Counted from the stretch's first letter, positions 1 to 9,598 are shown. The stretch: DNA of 59,163 bases from Draconibacterium orientale (GCA_022729995.1 DZBS01000005.1:1-59163); one strand, 5' to 3'. The notes: generated by a model from the sequence alone, not told the origin. Program-made: numbers and translations.

Positions 1-118
1 GCATTAAAGTCATAATTTCTTGAGAATTTGTATGCCCGAATTTTAAATTTTGAGCGGACGTAAATCCAAAAGTCATAAGCAATATCGAAAAAAGCGTTAA
101 TTTTAAAAGGTGTTTCAT
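1..118 (-). CDS. OmpH/Skp-family periplasmic chaperone, N-terminal part
   Basis: The 39 codons inside the window start with a signal peptide (MKHLLKLTLFSILLMTFGF..., predicted cut after TSA-Q). The mature start, NLKFGHTNSQEIMTLM, matches the beginning of OmpH/Skp proteins, which hold unfolded outer-membrane proteins in the periplasm. The C-terminal coiled coil lies outside the window. It is the last gene of the nadK-DUF6089-uppS-bamA-ompH cluster and the second of two ompH-like genes in tandem, an arrangement common in Bacteroidota. A repeated leader element (119-210) lies directly in front of its start codon, so it may be translated separately from the upstream ompH. The family call rests on a short stretch plus the context. 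Confidence 0.75.
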   Translation of the reverse strand, partial: MKHLLKLTLFSILLMTFGFTSAQNLKFGHTNSQEIMTLM

Positions 119-210
119 CTGTTTATTTTTTAATTGTTTTTAAATGTCTGGTAGGAACATCCTAAATAATCATTCGTTTGTGTGTCGATAGAATTACATG
201 GATGTTTCAT
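119..210 (-). repeat. Leader element copy A (KHPC leader) before ompH
   Basis: First of six copies of a repeat that lies directly before start codons. On the minus strand it starts ATGAAACATCC (from 210), has a 37-nt spacer, then the partly complementary arm GGATGTTCC (arms at 200-208 and 154-162), and a tail TTTAAAAACAATT ending 11 nt after a short frame stops. That frame (130-210) is open for 26 codons, beginning MKHPCN and ending LGCSYQTFKNN. It is the copy closest in layout to copy E. No database family is known to me. Confidence 0.75.
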
Positions 211-305
211 GTGTGTATATATTTATTTGTTTTTAAAAAGATAACAAAGGAACTTATTTTCAGTAACTCCTTGTTTGTAGAACTTTATCTGCAATAATTT
301 TAATT

Positions 306-815
306 TTAATAACCTAATTTTTTCAGAACGTCGTCGCTGACATCATATTTTGAATCGGAATAAATTAAGGAAACATTTCCGGCTTTGTCGAAAATAAATC
401 CGTAACTTCCTTCTGTAGCAATTTGTTTGATTGCGTTATAAACTTCATCTTGAATTGGTTTAACAAGTTCTTGACGTTTTTTATAAAGGTCGCCTTCGTC
501 GCCAAAATATTTTTCTCTTAACTCACCTGCTTGTTTTTCTAAAGCAACAATTTCATCTTCTTTTTGTTTTTTCATTTGAGCAGAATACATTGCGCTTTCT
601 GTTTGATATTCTTTATATTTTTTTTCAACAACAGCGTATTTTGCCTCAACTTCTTTTTGCCATGTTTTGGCAATTTCATCGAGTTTTGTTTGAGCGTTTT
701 GATATGAAGGAATTTTACTTAAGATATACTCTGTATCAACATAAGCATATTTTTGAGCAAATCCGAATGATGACAATACTGTAAAAAGTATCAATAAAAT
801 GCTGAATTTTTTCAT
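306..815 (-). CDS. OmpH/Skp-family outer-membrane protein chaperone
   Basis: A 169-residue periplasmic protein. A signal peptide (MKKFSILLILFTVLSSFGFA) is followed by QKYAYVDTEYIL, the typical OmpH start. A charged, Lys/Glu-rich coiled coil covers about residues 40-110 and a short beta/alpha C-terminus follows (YGFIFDKAGNVSLIYSD). Skp/OmpH trimers grip unfolded outer-membrane proteins between the translocon and the BAM complex. The gene follows bamA by 59 nt on the same strand, which fits that role. Length is normal for the family. Confidence 0.9.
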   Translation of the reverse strand: MKKFSILLILFTVLSSFGFAQKYAYVDTEYILSKIPSYQNAQTKLDEIAKTWQKEVEAKYAVVEKKYKEYQTESAMYSAQMKKQKEDEIVALEKQAGELREKYFGDEGDLYKKRQELVKPIQDEVYNAIKQIATEGSYGFIFDKAGNVSLIYSDSKYDVSDDVLKKLGY

Positions 816-874
816 AATCTTGTTTTTTTTGTTAATATGATTGATTTTAACAATTAATACAAAAATGGTGCAAA

Positions 875-3328
875 TTAAAATTGTTGTCCCATTACAAAGT
901 GAATTTCACCACCGTGAGCACCGGCAGCTTCGCCCGGAACATTATCAAATCCGTATCCCCAATCTAATCCTATTAATCCAAGCATTGGTAAGAAAATTCT
1001 AACACCTGCTCCTGCCGATCTGTATATATTAAACGGGTTGAATTGTCGGAATTCCGACCAAGCATTTCCGCCTTCAACAAAAACAAGTCCGTAAATAGTT
1101 GCTGCTTGGCTGAGAACAACCGGATATCTCATTTCTAATGAATATTTCACATACATATTTCCGCCTTCGGAAGGAGTTAAAGTACCGTTTTTATATCCTC
1201 TAAGTCCAATTACATCTGTTCCGTATGAATAATAACCCATTCCGTCTCCGCCTAAGCTGTATCCGCCTAAAGGTGAATAACCTATTTCTTTATTATAAAA
1301 ACCTAAATATCCGAAATCGGCACGAGTATTTAGAACCAAATCTCCGACAACTTTGGTAAACCATGATGATTTGAAAGTCCATTTGTGATATTCAATCCAA
1401 TGATATTTGTCTTGAGCATCAAGATTTGTATAATCTTTTTTGTTTAACAGTGAATATGGCGGAGTTAATTCAATTCCCAAAGAAAAACTTGAACCTGATC
1501 TTGCGTATAACGGATTATCAACCGAGTTTCTTCCAAATACAGAACTAAATGTAAAATTATTATAAATACCGTTAGAAATATTTCTGAACACTGCCCAATC
1601 GTTTAAATTATATTGTTGATAACCAAAAGCATTATATAAAGTAAAAAAGTCGTCAGGCCATTTTAATCTTCGTCCGAGACCAACGCTTGTACCCAAAATT
1701 TTTGCATCGGCTCTTAAATCGGAAGCTTTATCGGCATAATTTGATTGTAAATTATAGTAAAGTGAAACAGAAAGTGAATTTGGTTTTCGTCCTCCAAGCC
1801 AAGGTTCTGTAAATGAAACACTGTAATATTGATATCTTGAGCCGTTTGTTTGTGCTCTTAAACTTAGTTGTTGTCCGTCGCCCGTTGGCAAAGGTCTCCA
1901 AGAATCTTTATCGAAAAAGTTTTGAATAGAAAAATTATTGAATGATAAACCGAGTGAACCAACGAGCATTCCTTGTCCCCAGCCTCCTGAGATTTCAACT
2001 CTGTCGTTTCCTCTTTCAACAAGTGCATATTGAATATCAACACTTCCGTCGCTTGGATTTGGAATTGGTGTCGGAATAATATTTTCGGGATCAAAATGTC
2101 CTAAGTTTGCAATTTCTCTTACCGAACGAATAATATCACTTTTGCTGAAAAGTTCTCCGGGAAGAGTTCTAAGTTCACGACGAATAACCACATCGTTGGT
2201 TCTGTCGTTTCCGGTAATTATTACATTATTAATTCTTGCTTTTTGACCTTCATACATTACAAGTTGAATATCAACAGAATCGCCTTCGATTTTAGTTTCA
2301 ACCGGAGTAACGTTGAAGAACAAATATCCGTTATCCATATATAAATTACCAACAGCATCTTCGTCCATATTTAATCTGTCGGAAAGTTTAAGTTCATCGT
2401 AAACATCGCCTTTCTTAATTTTAAGATTTGCATTTAAAATTTCAGTTGGGTAAATGGTATTTCCAATCCAAGAAATGTTTCTGAAAAAATATTGTTTTCC
2501 TTCGTACATATTTATAGAAATATTCACATTTCCTTCTTTGCCGTCAAATACTGAATCACGAACAATTCTCGCATCTCTGTATCCAAGTTTATTGTATTCT
2601 TCAATAATTTTTAATTTATCTTCAGTATATTTTGTTTTAATATATTTTGAAGGTTTAAATAAACCGTAAAACCTTTTTTCCTTGGTTTCCTTAAGAAGTT
2701 TTCTTTTGAATTTTAATTGAGTAAACACTGTTACATTTTCCAAATTAATGTTATCAATTTTTGTTTTTTTATGTTTATTGATATAAATATTTAAAATAAC
2801 GGCGTTTTGAAATGCAGTATCGGTTTTTTGATTTATTAGAACAGATGTTCTTGAAAATCCTTTTTCGGAGAAATAATTTTTAATTATATTTTCAGAGTTA
2901 ACTAAAATGTCGTCGTTAATTTGTTTTCCTTTAGCTAAATTGAGTTTTGTATTAAGCTCTTCTTTGTCGGAATTTTTGATACCAAAATAAAATACTCCTG
3001 AAACTCTTGGTCTTTCTTGCAAATAAACCTCAAGCCAAATTTTACCGTCTTCAATTTTTGTAGCTCTTATAGATACATCTGAAAACATTTTTTGTTCCCA
3101 AAATTTCTTAACTGCATTTGTAATTTCATCGCCCGGAATCATTATTTTTTGACCTTCTTGCAATCCGGAAATTTGAACCAATGTAGATTTATCAAGATAT
3201 TTAATCCCTGAAACTTTTAATTCTGCAATTTCATATTCTTGAGGATTTTCATAATTAATTTGTTCTTGCGAAAAGCCTGTTTTTAAAATTGAAATTAATA
3301 TTAAAAGGAAAGATATTTTTTTCAGCAT
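875..3328 (-). CDS. bamA: Outer-membrane assembly factor BamA
   Basis: BamA inserts beta-barrel proteins into the outer membrane. The 817-residue product has a signal peptide (about 1-20), a long run of POTRA domains (about 28-440; e.g. IAELKVSGIKYLDKSTL and RINNVIITGNDRTNDVVIRR) and a C-terminal 16-strand barrel (about 450-817). The barrel contains the conserved loop motif LRGYKNG (the VRGF/Y motif of Omp85 proteins) and ends in an aromatic beta-signal, HFVMGQQF. It lies between uppS and two ompH genes, the standard Bacteroidota order. Length is as expected and I see no interruption. It is very probably essential. Confidence 0.96.
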   Translation of the reverse strand: MLKKISFLLILISILKTGFSQEQINYENPQEYEIAELKVSGIKYLDKSTLVQISGLQEGQKIMIPGDEITNAVKKFWEQKMFSDVSIRATKIEDGKIWLEVYLQERPRVSGVFYFGIKNSDKEELNTKLNLAKGKQINDDILVNSENIIKNYFSEKGFSRTSVLINQKTDTAFQNAVILNIYINKHKKTKIDNINLENVTVFTQLKFKRKLLKETKEKRFYGLFKPSKYIKTKYTEDKLKIIEEYNKLGYRDARIVRDSVFDGKEGNVNISINMYEGKQYFFRNISWIGNTIYPTEILNANLKIKKGDVYDELKLSDRLNMDEDAVGNLYMDNGYLFFNVTPVETKIEGDSVDIQLVMYEGQKARINNVIITGNDRTNDVVIRRELRTLPGELFSKSDIIRSVREIANLGHFDPENIIPTPIPNPSDGSVDIQYALVERGNDRVEISGGWGQGMLVGSLGLSFNNFSIQNFFDKDSWRPLPTGDGQQLSLRAQTNGSRYQYYSVSFTEPWLGGRKPNSLSVSLYYNLQSNYADKASDLRADAKILGTSVGLGRRLKWPDDFFTLYNAFGYQQYNLNDWAVFRNISNGIYNNFTFSSVFGRNSVDNPLYARSGSSFSLGIELTPPYSLLNKKDYTNLDAQDKYHWIEYHKWTFKSSWFTKVVGDLVLNTRADFGYLGFYNKEIGYSPLGGYSLGGDGMGYYSYGTDVIGLRGYKNGTLTPSEGGNMYVKYSLEMRYPVVLSQAATIYGLVFVEGGNAWSEFRQFNPFNIYRSAGAGVRIFLPMLGLIGLDWGYGFDNVPGEAAGAHGGEIHFVMGQQF

Positions 3329-3448
3329 CTGTTTTATGTTTATTTGAGTCAGAATTTTATTTTTTAAATTTTGAATTGCAAATATGATATAATTTTTTTT
3401 ATTTGTAAATTAAAGAATGTTAATTTTAAAGCAATCTGTTAAATATGT

Positions 3449-4186
3449 TTAAATTTGCTCTTCTGTTTTGCCGAATCTCCTGTCTCTCTTTTGATATTCA
3501 ATGATTGCTTCGAAGAAATGTTTTTTCCTAAAATCGGGCCAAAGAATGTCGGTAAACAATAATTCGGAATAAGAAATTTGCCACATAAGAAAATTACTAA
3601 TTCTTAGCTCACCGCTTGTTCTTATTAACAAATCGGGGTCGGGAAAATATTTTGTTTGAAGATGTTCGGTTATTGTTTTTTCGGTAATTTCTTCAACCGA
3701 AATTTCATTATTTTTAATTTTCTCGGCTATTTTTTTTATTGAAGATGTTATTTCGCTTCTTGAGCTGTAACTAATTGCCAAAATCAACGTGAGACCTGTG
3801 TTACTGTCGGTTTTATCAATTAAATCGTAAAGTTTTTTTAATACTTTGGGAGGTAAAGAATCAGAATTGCCGATGTGTTTTACTCTGACATTATTTTTCA
3901 TTAGAGTTTCTGTTTCATTCTCAACAGCCGAAACAAGTAATGACATAAGTGCATCAACTTCCGCTTTGGGTCTGTTCCAATTTTCGGTTGAAAATGCGTA
4001 TAATGTTAAATATTTTACTCCTGATTCTCCGGCTGCTTCAACTGCATCTCTAACAGCTTGAATTGCGTTTTTATGTCCGAATATTCTTTGGTTTCCTTTT
4101 TTCTTTGCCCAACGCCCGTTGCCGTCCATAATTATTGCAACATGCTGCGGAATATTTTGAGGGTTAATTTTTTCTAATAAATTCAT
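3449..4186 (-). CDS. uppS: Isoprenyl transferase (undecaprenyl diphosphate synthase)
   Basis: Cytosolic cis-prenyltransferase making the C55 lipid carrier used for peptidoglycan and surface glycans. The 245-residue protein carries the family signature near its start (IIMDGNGRWAKKKG, with the catalytic Asp), the FSTENWNRP motif, and the C-terminal pair LLIRTSGELRISNFLMWQ and ELLFTDILWPDF. It starts 12 nt after the DUF6089 gene and lies upstream of bamA, so it belongs to the envelope cluster. Length and motifs are normal. Confidence 0.96.
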   Translation of the reverse strand: MNLLEKINPQNIPQHVAIIMDGNGRWAKKKGNQRIFGHKNAIQAVRDAVEAAGESGVKYLTLYAFSTENWNRPKAEVDALMSLLVSAVENETETLMKNNVRVKHIGNSDSLPPKVLKKLYDLIDKTDSNTGLTLILAISYSSRSEITSSIKKIAEKIKNNEISVEEITEKTITEHLQTKYFPDPDLLIRTSGELRISNFLMWQISYSELLFTDILWPDFRKKHFFEAIIEYQKRDRRFGKTEEQI

Positions 4187-4197
4187 TTTAAAAAAAT

Positions 4198-4884
4198 TTA
4201 ATCATTTTTTTGATATGCCGGACACCATTTTTTATTGCTTTTAAAATTGTATGTAACAATAAGTGATGCAACAGAATACCAATCTTTGCTTTTGTCGTTT
4301 GTTATTTGCTTTATTGCCGACAAACTATTTGTAGGAATATAATTATTATCGGGCAACAAATCCAATTTATCTGTAAAAGTATTTCTGTATGCCCATTCAA
4401 CAGCAATTCTCATTCTTTTTGAAACAGAATATTTTCCGCCAACACCAATCGGTATTGCTAAATTTACCGGCGATGTTGATGAAGGAGCAATAAACATTGC
4501 AATTCCTGAAGTTAAATACGATGTGAACTCATTTTTTTTGCCCGGAATAAATTCAAAAAAATTAAATTCTCCTTGAAGTCCAATTTCATATATTTTATTA
4601 GAGAAAGACCAGTTTCTGGTTTGTTGATATTGATTTGGAAAATCGGAATCGCTACCGCTAAAACTTGCTTGAAGAATGTTAAATCTTACAGAATAAAACG
4701 AGTTGAAACTATATTTTGCCAATATTCCGAAACTTGGTTTTGGCGAATAAAATAATTTGCTGTGATTAATATCTCCCATGTAATATGAAACTCCGCCCAT
4801 AATTCCGGGTTCAATATTTATTTTTTGAGCTTTTGTTTCGATTAAAAAAATCAAAAAAAATAATAAAATCATTAAGTTCTTCAT
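4198..4884 (-). CDS. DUF6089-like outer-membrane beta-barrel protein
   Basis: A 228-residue predicted outer-membrane protein. I chose the ATG at 4884 because it puts a clean signal peptide (MKNLMILLFFLIFLIETKAQ) at the N-terminus; an upstream ATG would add 12 residues (MYCRFFLFKNVI) before it. The mature part has alternating beta-strands and the motif IMGGVSYYMGDINHSK, which resembles the DUF6089 family found beside uppS-bamA in many Bacteroidota. No enzymatic motif is visible. It is probably co-transcribed with uppS (11-nt gap). The molecular function is not known; the genome position suggests a link with envelope assembly. Confidence 0.75.
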   Translation of the reverse strand: MKNLMILLFFLIFLIETKAQKINIEPGIMGGVSYYMGDINHSKLFYSPKPSFGILAKYSFNSFYSVRFNILQASFSGSDSDFPNQYQQTRNWSFSNKIYEIGLQGEFNFFEFIPGKKNEFTSYLTSGIAMFIAPSSTSPVNLAIPIGVGGKYSVSKRMRIAVEWAYRNTFTDKLDLLPDNNYIPTNSLSAIKQITNDKSKDWYSVASLIVTYNFKSNKKWCPAYQKND

Positions 4885-5003
4885 AATAACATTTTTAAAT
4901 AAAAAAAACCGACAATACATATAATTTGCTTACAAAATAAAATTCCTGCATTTTACAACAAATTATATGACTTGGCGGTTCCTTTAAAACAATGCAATTT
5001 TTA

Positions 5004-5948
5004 TTAAAATTTAGGCATGCTTCTCAAAGTACTTTTTAATTTGAAATAGCCTGTAATGTTAGTAAATATATATGCATCTTTGTATTCGGGTTGACCTCTA
5101 AGTGGATATCCTGTTTCTCTTGGTGCTGCAGGATCTTGTGAAACTATTGCAACTCCAAATTCATCATAAGTATATTCTAATCTTCTGTCTGCAAATTCAT
5201 TTGCAATTGGGTCTGAGCCGGTTGTGTAATATCTGTTGTGAACGTCGTCTAAATAATCTGTTGTTGTATATCTGTTTGAAATTTCAATTCCGAGTCCCCA
5301 TCTTCTGTCTATTGCATATCGTGCACCAAGTCCTATACTAAAAAAAGCTGCAAAACTTCCGTAAGGTTTATCGGGAGTATATGTTTGTCCTTCATAAGTA
5401 TATGAAGCTTGCCCTTGTCCTTCTGTATTTAAAGGTCTTAGTTCATAAGTTACACCGTTAAGTTCTGCTTTTGGGTTAAAATATAATCCTCCTGCTCCTA
5501 CTAAAACATAGGCGCTAATTTTCTTGGTTGCTCTAAGGCTCGAAAAAGTATATCTTGCCAATTCTTTTTCAGGAATAAAAGAGTATTCAAATTGAACTCC
5601 TGCTTCCCAAACGTTTGAGCTAAAACTAAGATTTCTGGCTTTTCGTCCGACACTATTTGACGAAGCGTCATCAGCTTTTAAATAAGCATAAGATATTGTA
5701 GGTTTTACAGATAAATCCTTAAGAATCCTATATCTGATTCCTGCCTGAAATGTTGGTCTTGTATATTCAAAATCCATATCTCTAATACCTAAAAAATGAG
5801 CGGCATCTTTGGCACCTCCGCCCAAATCGCCCATAAATTGATTTGTGCCTACAGCTGCGAAAATGGATAATTTTTCATTTTTCCACCTTTGTGCAATTGA
5901 AATGTTTGCAACAAGAATTGTTAGAATTAATAAGTAGATTTTTTTCAT
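5004..5948 (-). CDS. DUF6089-family outer-membrane protein
   Basis: A 314-residue protein with a signal peptide (MKKIYLLILTILVANISIAQ) and beta-rich mature sequence. It starts with the DUF6089-type segment IFAAVGTNQFMGDLGGGAKD and continues with glycines typical of small barrels (FSIGLGARYAIDRRWGLGIE). It precedes a shorter protein of the same type, with 119 nt between them. The tail of its 5' region resembles the end of the KHPC leader elements found elsewhere in the window. No function is established for the family; an outer-membrane location is inferred. Confidence 0.8.
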   Translation of the reverse strand: MKKIYLLILTILVANISIAQRWKNEKLSIFAAVGTNQFMGDLGGGAKDAAHFLGIRDMDFEYTRPTFQAGIRYRILKDLSVKPTISYAYLKADDASSNSVGRKARNLSFSSNVWEAGVQFEYSFIPEKELARYTFSSLRATKKISAYVLVGAGGLYFNPKAELNGVTYELRPLNTEGQGQASYTYEGQTYTPDKPYGSFAAFFSIGLGARYAIDRRWGLGIEISNRYTTTDYLDDVHNRYYTTGSDPIANEFADRRLEYTYDEFGVAIVSQDPAAPRETGYPLRGQPEYKDAYIFTNITGYFKLKSTLRSMPKF

Positions 5949-6002
5949 GTGTTATTATATTTAAATTTAAAGGTTACATAGTAAGCCTACAATTAACCTT
6001 TT
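5949..6002 (-). repeat. Degenerate leader-element tail (copy G)
   Basis: In gene orientation the sequence before the DUF6089 start reads CTATGTAACCTTTAAA then an AT-rich stretch to ACACATG, almost the same as the tail of copy F before ansA. The ATGAAACATCC start is missing. An 8-bp inverted repeat (5969-5976 AAAGGTTA and 5994-6001) can form a hairpin. This is probably a decayed or divergent relative of the leader element. Confidence 0.4.
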
Positions 6003-6204
6003 CATTGTAAGTAATTTTATTTTCGTTATAACCATAACTCTGCTCATTTTGCAAAAATCATGGACTTTTCATAATTAAGTATTTAAAGAAATTTAACTCT
6101 GCAATTTGCAAAGAAATAATATTAATTGAAAAAATGCAAATAAAAACTTTGAGTTATTTATTATACCATAACGAATTATATTGATTTCTATTGTCTGAAA
6201 ACTT

Positions 6205-7086
6205 TTAGTTTCTTTTATCAAAGCCCCACATCAACTTAGTTCTAAGGGTTGAAAAAAAAGTTTTATTTTCGGTTTTGAGAGTTTTTATTTTAAAATCGGC
6301 AGCTTTTATTTTTAAAATAACCGATTTATCAATTATTTCAGATTTATAGTCTACTGTTGCCATGTAATTTTCGCTTCGACTTTCAACTTTTAAAGTAAGT
6401 TCTATTGAATCGGGAACAACAATTGGTCTGACAGTTAGATTGTGCGGTGCAATTGGTGTGATAATAAAATTTTTTGAACCGGGAACTACAATCGGACCGC
6501 CTACACTTAATGAATATGCTGTTGAACCTGTTGGTGTTGATATTATTAAACCGTCGGCCCAATAGGTATTTATGTAAATATTATTTAAGAAAACTTGTAT
6601 ATTTATCATTGAACCTGTATCTCTTTTTTGAATTGTAATTTCGTTTAAAGCAAAATTATTTCCTTCAAAAACCTGAGGCTCAGATATTAATTCCAAGAGT
6701 GTTCGTTCTTCTATTGTATATTTTTTTTTATGAATATCCGACAATGCCGAGGGTAATTCTTCTTGTGAAATATCCGCAAGAAATCCGAGCCTTCCGCTGT
6801 TTATTCCTACAATAGGAATATCGCAATTTTTAACCAACGATGCACATTCCAAAAATGTTCCGTCGCCGCCAACGCTGAAAATTAAATCGTATTTATTTTT
6901 TTTGCAATCAATAATATTAAAAACTTCGTTGTGAAAAGGAATTGAATTTGAGTTTTCGGAAATAAATTTCAAAAATGGTTCGTAAACAGCAACATAATAA
7001 TCAATTTGTTTGAAAAATTTGAAAAGAAAATCAATTGATTCTTTAAATGATTCAGAATAGTTTTTTCCGTAAACAGCTACTTTCAT
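6205..7086 (-). CDS. nadK: NAD kinase
   Basis: Phosphorylates NAD to NADP in the cytosol. The 293-residue protein has the three family motifs: SVGGDGTFLECASL (the GGDG nucleotide-binding loop, about residues 73-86), GINSGRLGFLAD, and TPTGSTAYSLSVGGPIV (substrate site). Length is typical. A minus-strand -7 box (7113-7120) lies 27 nt upstream. It is the first gene of the nadK-DUF6089-uppS-bamA-ompH run, though the 256-nt gap to the next gene suggests a separate transcript. Confidence 0.96.
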   Translation of the reverse strand: MKVAVYGKNYSESFKESIDFLFKFFKQIDYYVAVYEPFLKFISENSNSIPFHNEVFNIIDCKKNKYDLIFSVGGDGTFLECASLVKNCDIPIVGINSGRLGFLADISQEELPSALSDIHKKKYTIEERTLLELISEPQVFEGNNFALNEITIQKRDTGSMINIQVFLNNIYINTYWADGLIISTPTGSTAYSLSVGGPIVVPGSKNFIITPIAPHNLTVRPIVVPDSIELTLKVESRSENYMATVDYKSEIIDKSVILKIKAADFKIKTLKTENKTFFSTLRTKLMWGFDKRN

Positions 7087-7112
7087 TTTGAGTTTTTAAG
7101 AGATTTTTTTTA

Positions 7113-7120
7113 CAAAAGTA
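7113..7120 (-). promoter_or_regulatory. Candidate -7 box for nadK
   Basis: The minus strand reads TACTTTTG, a full match to the Bacteroidota TAnnTTTG box, 27 nt before the nadK start. The -33 element is weak. Confidence 0.45.
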
Positions 7121-7142
7121 ATTTTTCAAATTCAATTTAAAA

Positions 7143-9551
7143 TTATTTTAAGATTTTAAATTCAACTCTTCTGTTTTCGGCTCTGCCTGCTTCTGTGTCG
7201 TTTGATGTAACGGGCTTTGTGTGTCCGTATCCTATTGCAATAAGTTTATCGGCATTGCAATCTTTTGAAATTAAGTATTTTTTTACTTCAGAAGCTCTGT
7301 CTTGCGAAAGTTTAAGATTATAATCGGGTGCTCCAACATTGTCTGTATGTCCGGAAATTTCTATTGAAATATCGTTATGAGAATTTATAAATTCCGACAA
7401 ACGATTTAGTTCAGGATATGATTCTTTTTTTAAAGTGAATTTATTTGAATCGAAAAACAGATTTGGAAGCGGAACCGAAACGTTTTTTGTTAATATTTCA
7501 CTGAAAGAAAATAATTTAATATCTTTTTGATATTCGTTATTTGAAGTAATTTTTGTAAGATTTACATTTCCCGACGACGGATAATATTCTTCTTTTTCTA
7601 TAAAATAACCGTAATTTTTACCGTTTGGAAGTATAATAATAAAGTTACCGTTGTCGGGGTCGCTAAGTGAAAAACCAATTTGTTCGCCGGTTTCAAGATT
7701 TTCCCATTTTATTGTTGCATATAATGAATTGTCGTTATTATCGGTAATTTTTCCCGAAACAATTGTTACGGTTTCGGGTTTCATATTATCGGGTAATTTT
7801 AGAGTGTAAATATCAAAATTATCATTCTGAAAACTTGAAAAATAGGCATAATCACCTGTTGTTGAAATTTTATAACCGTATTCGTCTTTTGTTGAATTTA
7901 TTTCTTTTCCCAAATTCACAGGTTCGCTCCATTCTGTCCAAGAAGTGTCGTTCAATCTTTTTGTCATATAAACATCAAATTTTCCTAATCCGCCAAGTCC
8001 GTCGGAACTAAAATAAAGTGTTTTTAAATCGGAATGTAAAAACGGACTTCTTTCGGAAAACGGTGTATTTATATTTTTCCCAATATTTATTGGTTTTGAC
8101 CAACCTGTTTTTGTTTTCAGAGAAACGTAAATATCGGTGTTTCCGTTGCTTGTGCCGTGAAATTTATTTCCGTAAGGTTGATAATTTCCTACGTTTCCTT
8201 GTCGGTCGGAAATAAAAAGTATTGAGTTTCCGTCGGCAGAAATCATTGCGTCTGCTTCCCACGAATCGGGAGTATTTATAACCGGAAATATTGATTTTGA
8301 AGACCAACCGCCTTTAATTTTATCGGTGTAATATATGTCGGAATTTGAATAAAGTAATAATCTGTTTCCGTCGGCTGTAACAAAAAGAGGTGCTTCGTGG
8401 CCGTAAGGAGTGTTTAATCCTTCAACAGGAATTGGTTTTGCCCATTGATTATTTGTTTTAACCGACATGAAAATATCTTCGTTATTTTGATTAAGATTTT
8501 CGGGTCGGTTTCGTCCGCAGAAATAAAGTTTTTTTCCGTCGGCTGTTTCGGTAACTGAATATTCCCAATTGTTTGTATTAATATTCGGACTTATACTTAC
8601 CGATTTGATATTTTGAAGCGGCGCTTGAAGAATTTTTATTAGTGAAATTAGTCTTTTATCGTTGTTAAAATATTCGATATTGGTATTAATAATTTTTATT
8701 GCTCCGTTGTAATCTTTTGTATTTATTGATTTTTCTATAACTTTCATAAGTGCCAAAAAAGCAGTTTCTCGAGGTGCTGCGTTATTAATAAATTTCAAAT
8801 ATTGTGGTTCTTCTGTTGAAACATAGTCTTTATAAAGATTTAATTCCGAAGCTCTTATAGCAAGTTCTTTATTTTTTCTTGAAACATCGTCATAGAAAGG
8901 ATAATCGGGATATTTTTGCTCGAAATTATTTAAAATGTCGAGTTCTCCGTATATTGCATACGATTCATAAATGTTTTCCCAAAGGGTTTTGAAGTTTTCT
9001 TTTGCTTTTTCGGAGTATTTTGATGTAGGATGAGCAATAAAGAATTTTTGAAATTCGCGAAAATCACCTGATTTTTCGGCATTATAAAATTCAATACTGT
9101 CTCTTTTATCAACAATTTTATCGGCAAAATCGGAATTAGAATATATTTCTAAATATTGTGTTAATTCGAGCGGAGAATGTTTATCTTTTATTTCGATATA
9201 GGCATTTAGGCAAATTTTTTCTTTTAGTGTGTTTACCAAACTTTCCGAAATATTATATTTTGCAAGCGTTTGTGCGTCTTCAGAATTTTTCTCGATTTTT
9301 TTTGATGAATAATTAATATATCTGTAAGCCTTTAAATAACTGTATTTGTCATATAAAGTATCGGAATAAATTAATGCCAAACCATATTTTGCAACAATAA
9401 CGTCTTTTGAATTTTTAACCGATTCTTTAAATATTTCTATTGCAAGTTCATATTCCTTTTCTTCAACATTTTGCAATGCTTTGGCAAGGTTTTGTGAATA
9501 TCCGATATTTACAAAAAAAATAAAAAGTATTATGTTGATAAAAATCTTCAT
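7143..9551 (-). CDS. OmpA-family protein with TPR-like and PD40 repeats
   Basis: An 802-residue exported protein. After a signal peptide (MKIFINIILFIFFVNIGYSQ) come helical TPR-like repeats (about 20-310), then PD40/WD40-like beta-propeller repeats (about 325-590; e.g. ETADGKKLYFCGRNRPEN and SERSPFLHSDLKTLYFSSDG), a carboxypeptidase-regulatory-like domain (about 600-680), and an OmpA C-terminal domain (about 690-802) with the peptidoglycan-binding signature ISGHTDNVGAPDYNLKLS and ENRRVEFKIL. The OmpA domain binds cell-wall peptides and the propeller probably binds a partner. The architecture resembles T9SS-associated PorE/PorW-region and gliding-associated OmpA proteins, but I cannot assign it to one. 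Confidence 0.88.
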   Translation of the reverse strand: MKIFINIILFIFFVNIGYSQNLAKALQNVEEKEYELAIEIFKESVKNSKDVIVAKYGLALIYSDTLYDKYSYLKAYRYINYSSKKIEKNSEDAQTLAKYNISESLVNTLKEKICLNAYIEIKDKHSPLELTQYLEIYSNSDFADKIVDKRDSIEFYNAEKSGDFREFQKFFIAHPTSKYSEKAKENFKTLWENIYESYAIYGELDILNNFEQKYPDYPFYDDVSRKNKELAIRASELNLYKDYVSTEEPQYLKFINNAAPRETAFLALMKVIEKSINTKDYNGAIKIINTNIEYFNNDKRLISLIKILQAPLQNIKSVSISPNINTNNWEYSVTETADGKKLYFCGRNRPENLNQNNEDIFMSVKTNNQWAKPIPVEGLNTPYGHEAPLFVTADGNRLLLYSNSDIYYTDKIKGGWSSKSIFPVINTPDSWEADAMISADGNSILFISDRQGNVGNYQPYGNKFHGTSNGNTDIYVSLKTKTGWSKPINIGKNINTPFSERSPFLHSDLKTLYFSSDGLGGLGKFDVYMTKRLNDTSWTEWSEPVNLGKEINSTKDEYGYKISTTGDYAYFSSFQNDNFDIYTLKLPDNMKPETVTIVSGKITDNNDNSLYATIKWENLETGEQIGFSLSDPDNGNFIIILPNGKNYGYFIEKEEYYPSSGNVNLTKITSNNEYQKDIKLFSFSEILTKNVSVPLPNLFFDSNKFTLKKESYPELNRLSEFINSHNDISIEISGHTDNVGAPDYNLKLSQDRASEVKKYLISKDCNADKLIAIGYGHTKPVTSNDTEAGRAENRRVEFKILK

Positions 9552-9598
9552 TTACAATATTTGTGATAGAATATTTATTTAACTTTTAAATTGATTTT

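Noticed and set aside
119-210. Leader element considered as a known riboswitch
   Set aside because: No match to a riboswitch core that I know; the same element precedes genes of unrelated pathways (glycolysis, asparagine breakdown, envelope), which argues against a single metabolite sensor.
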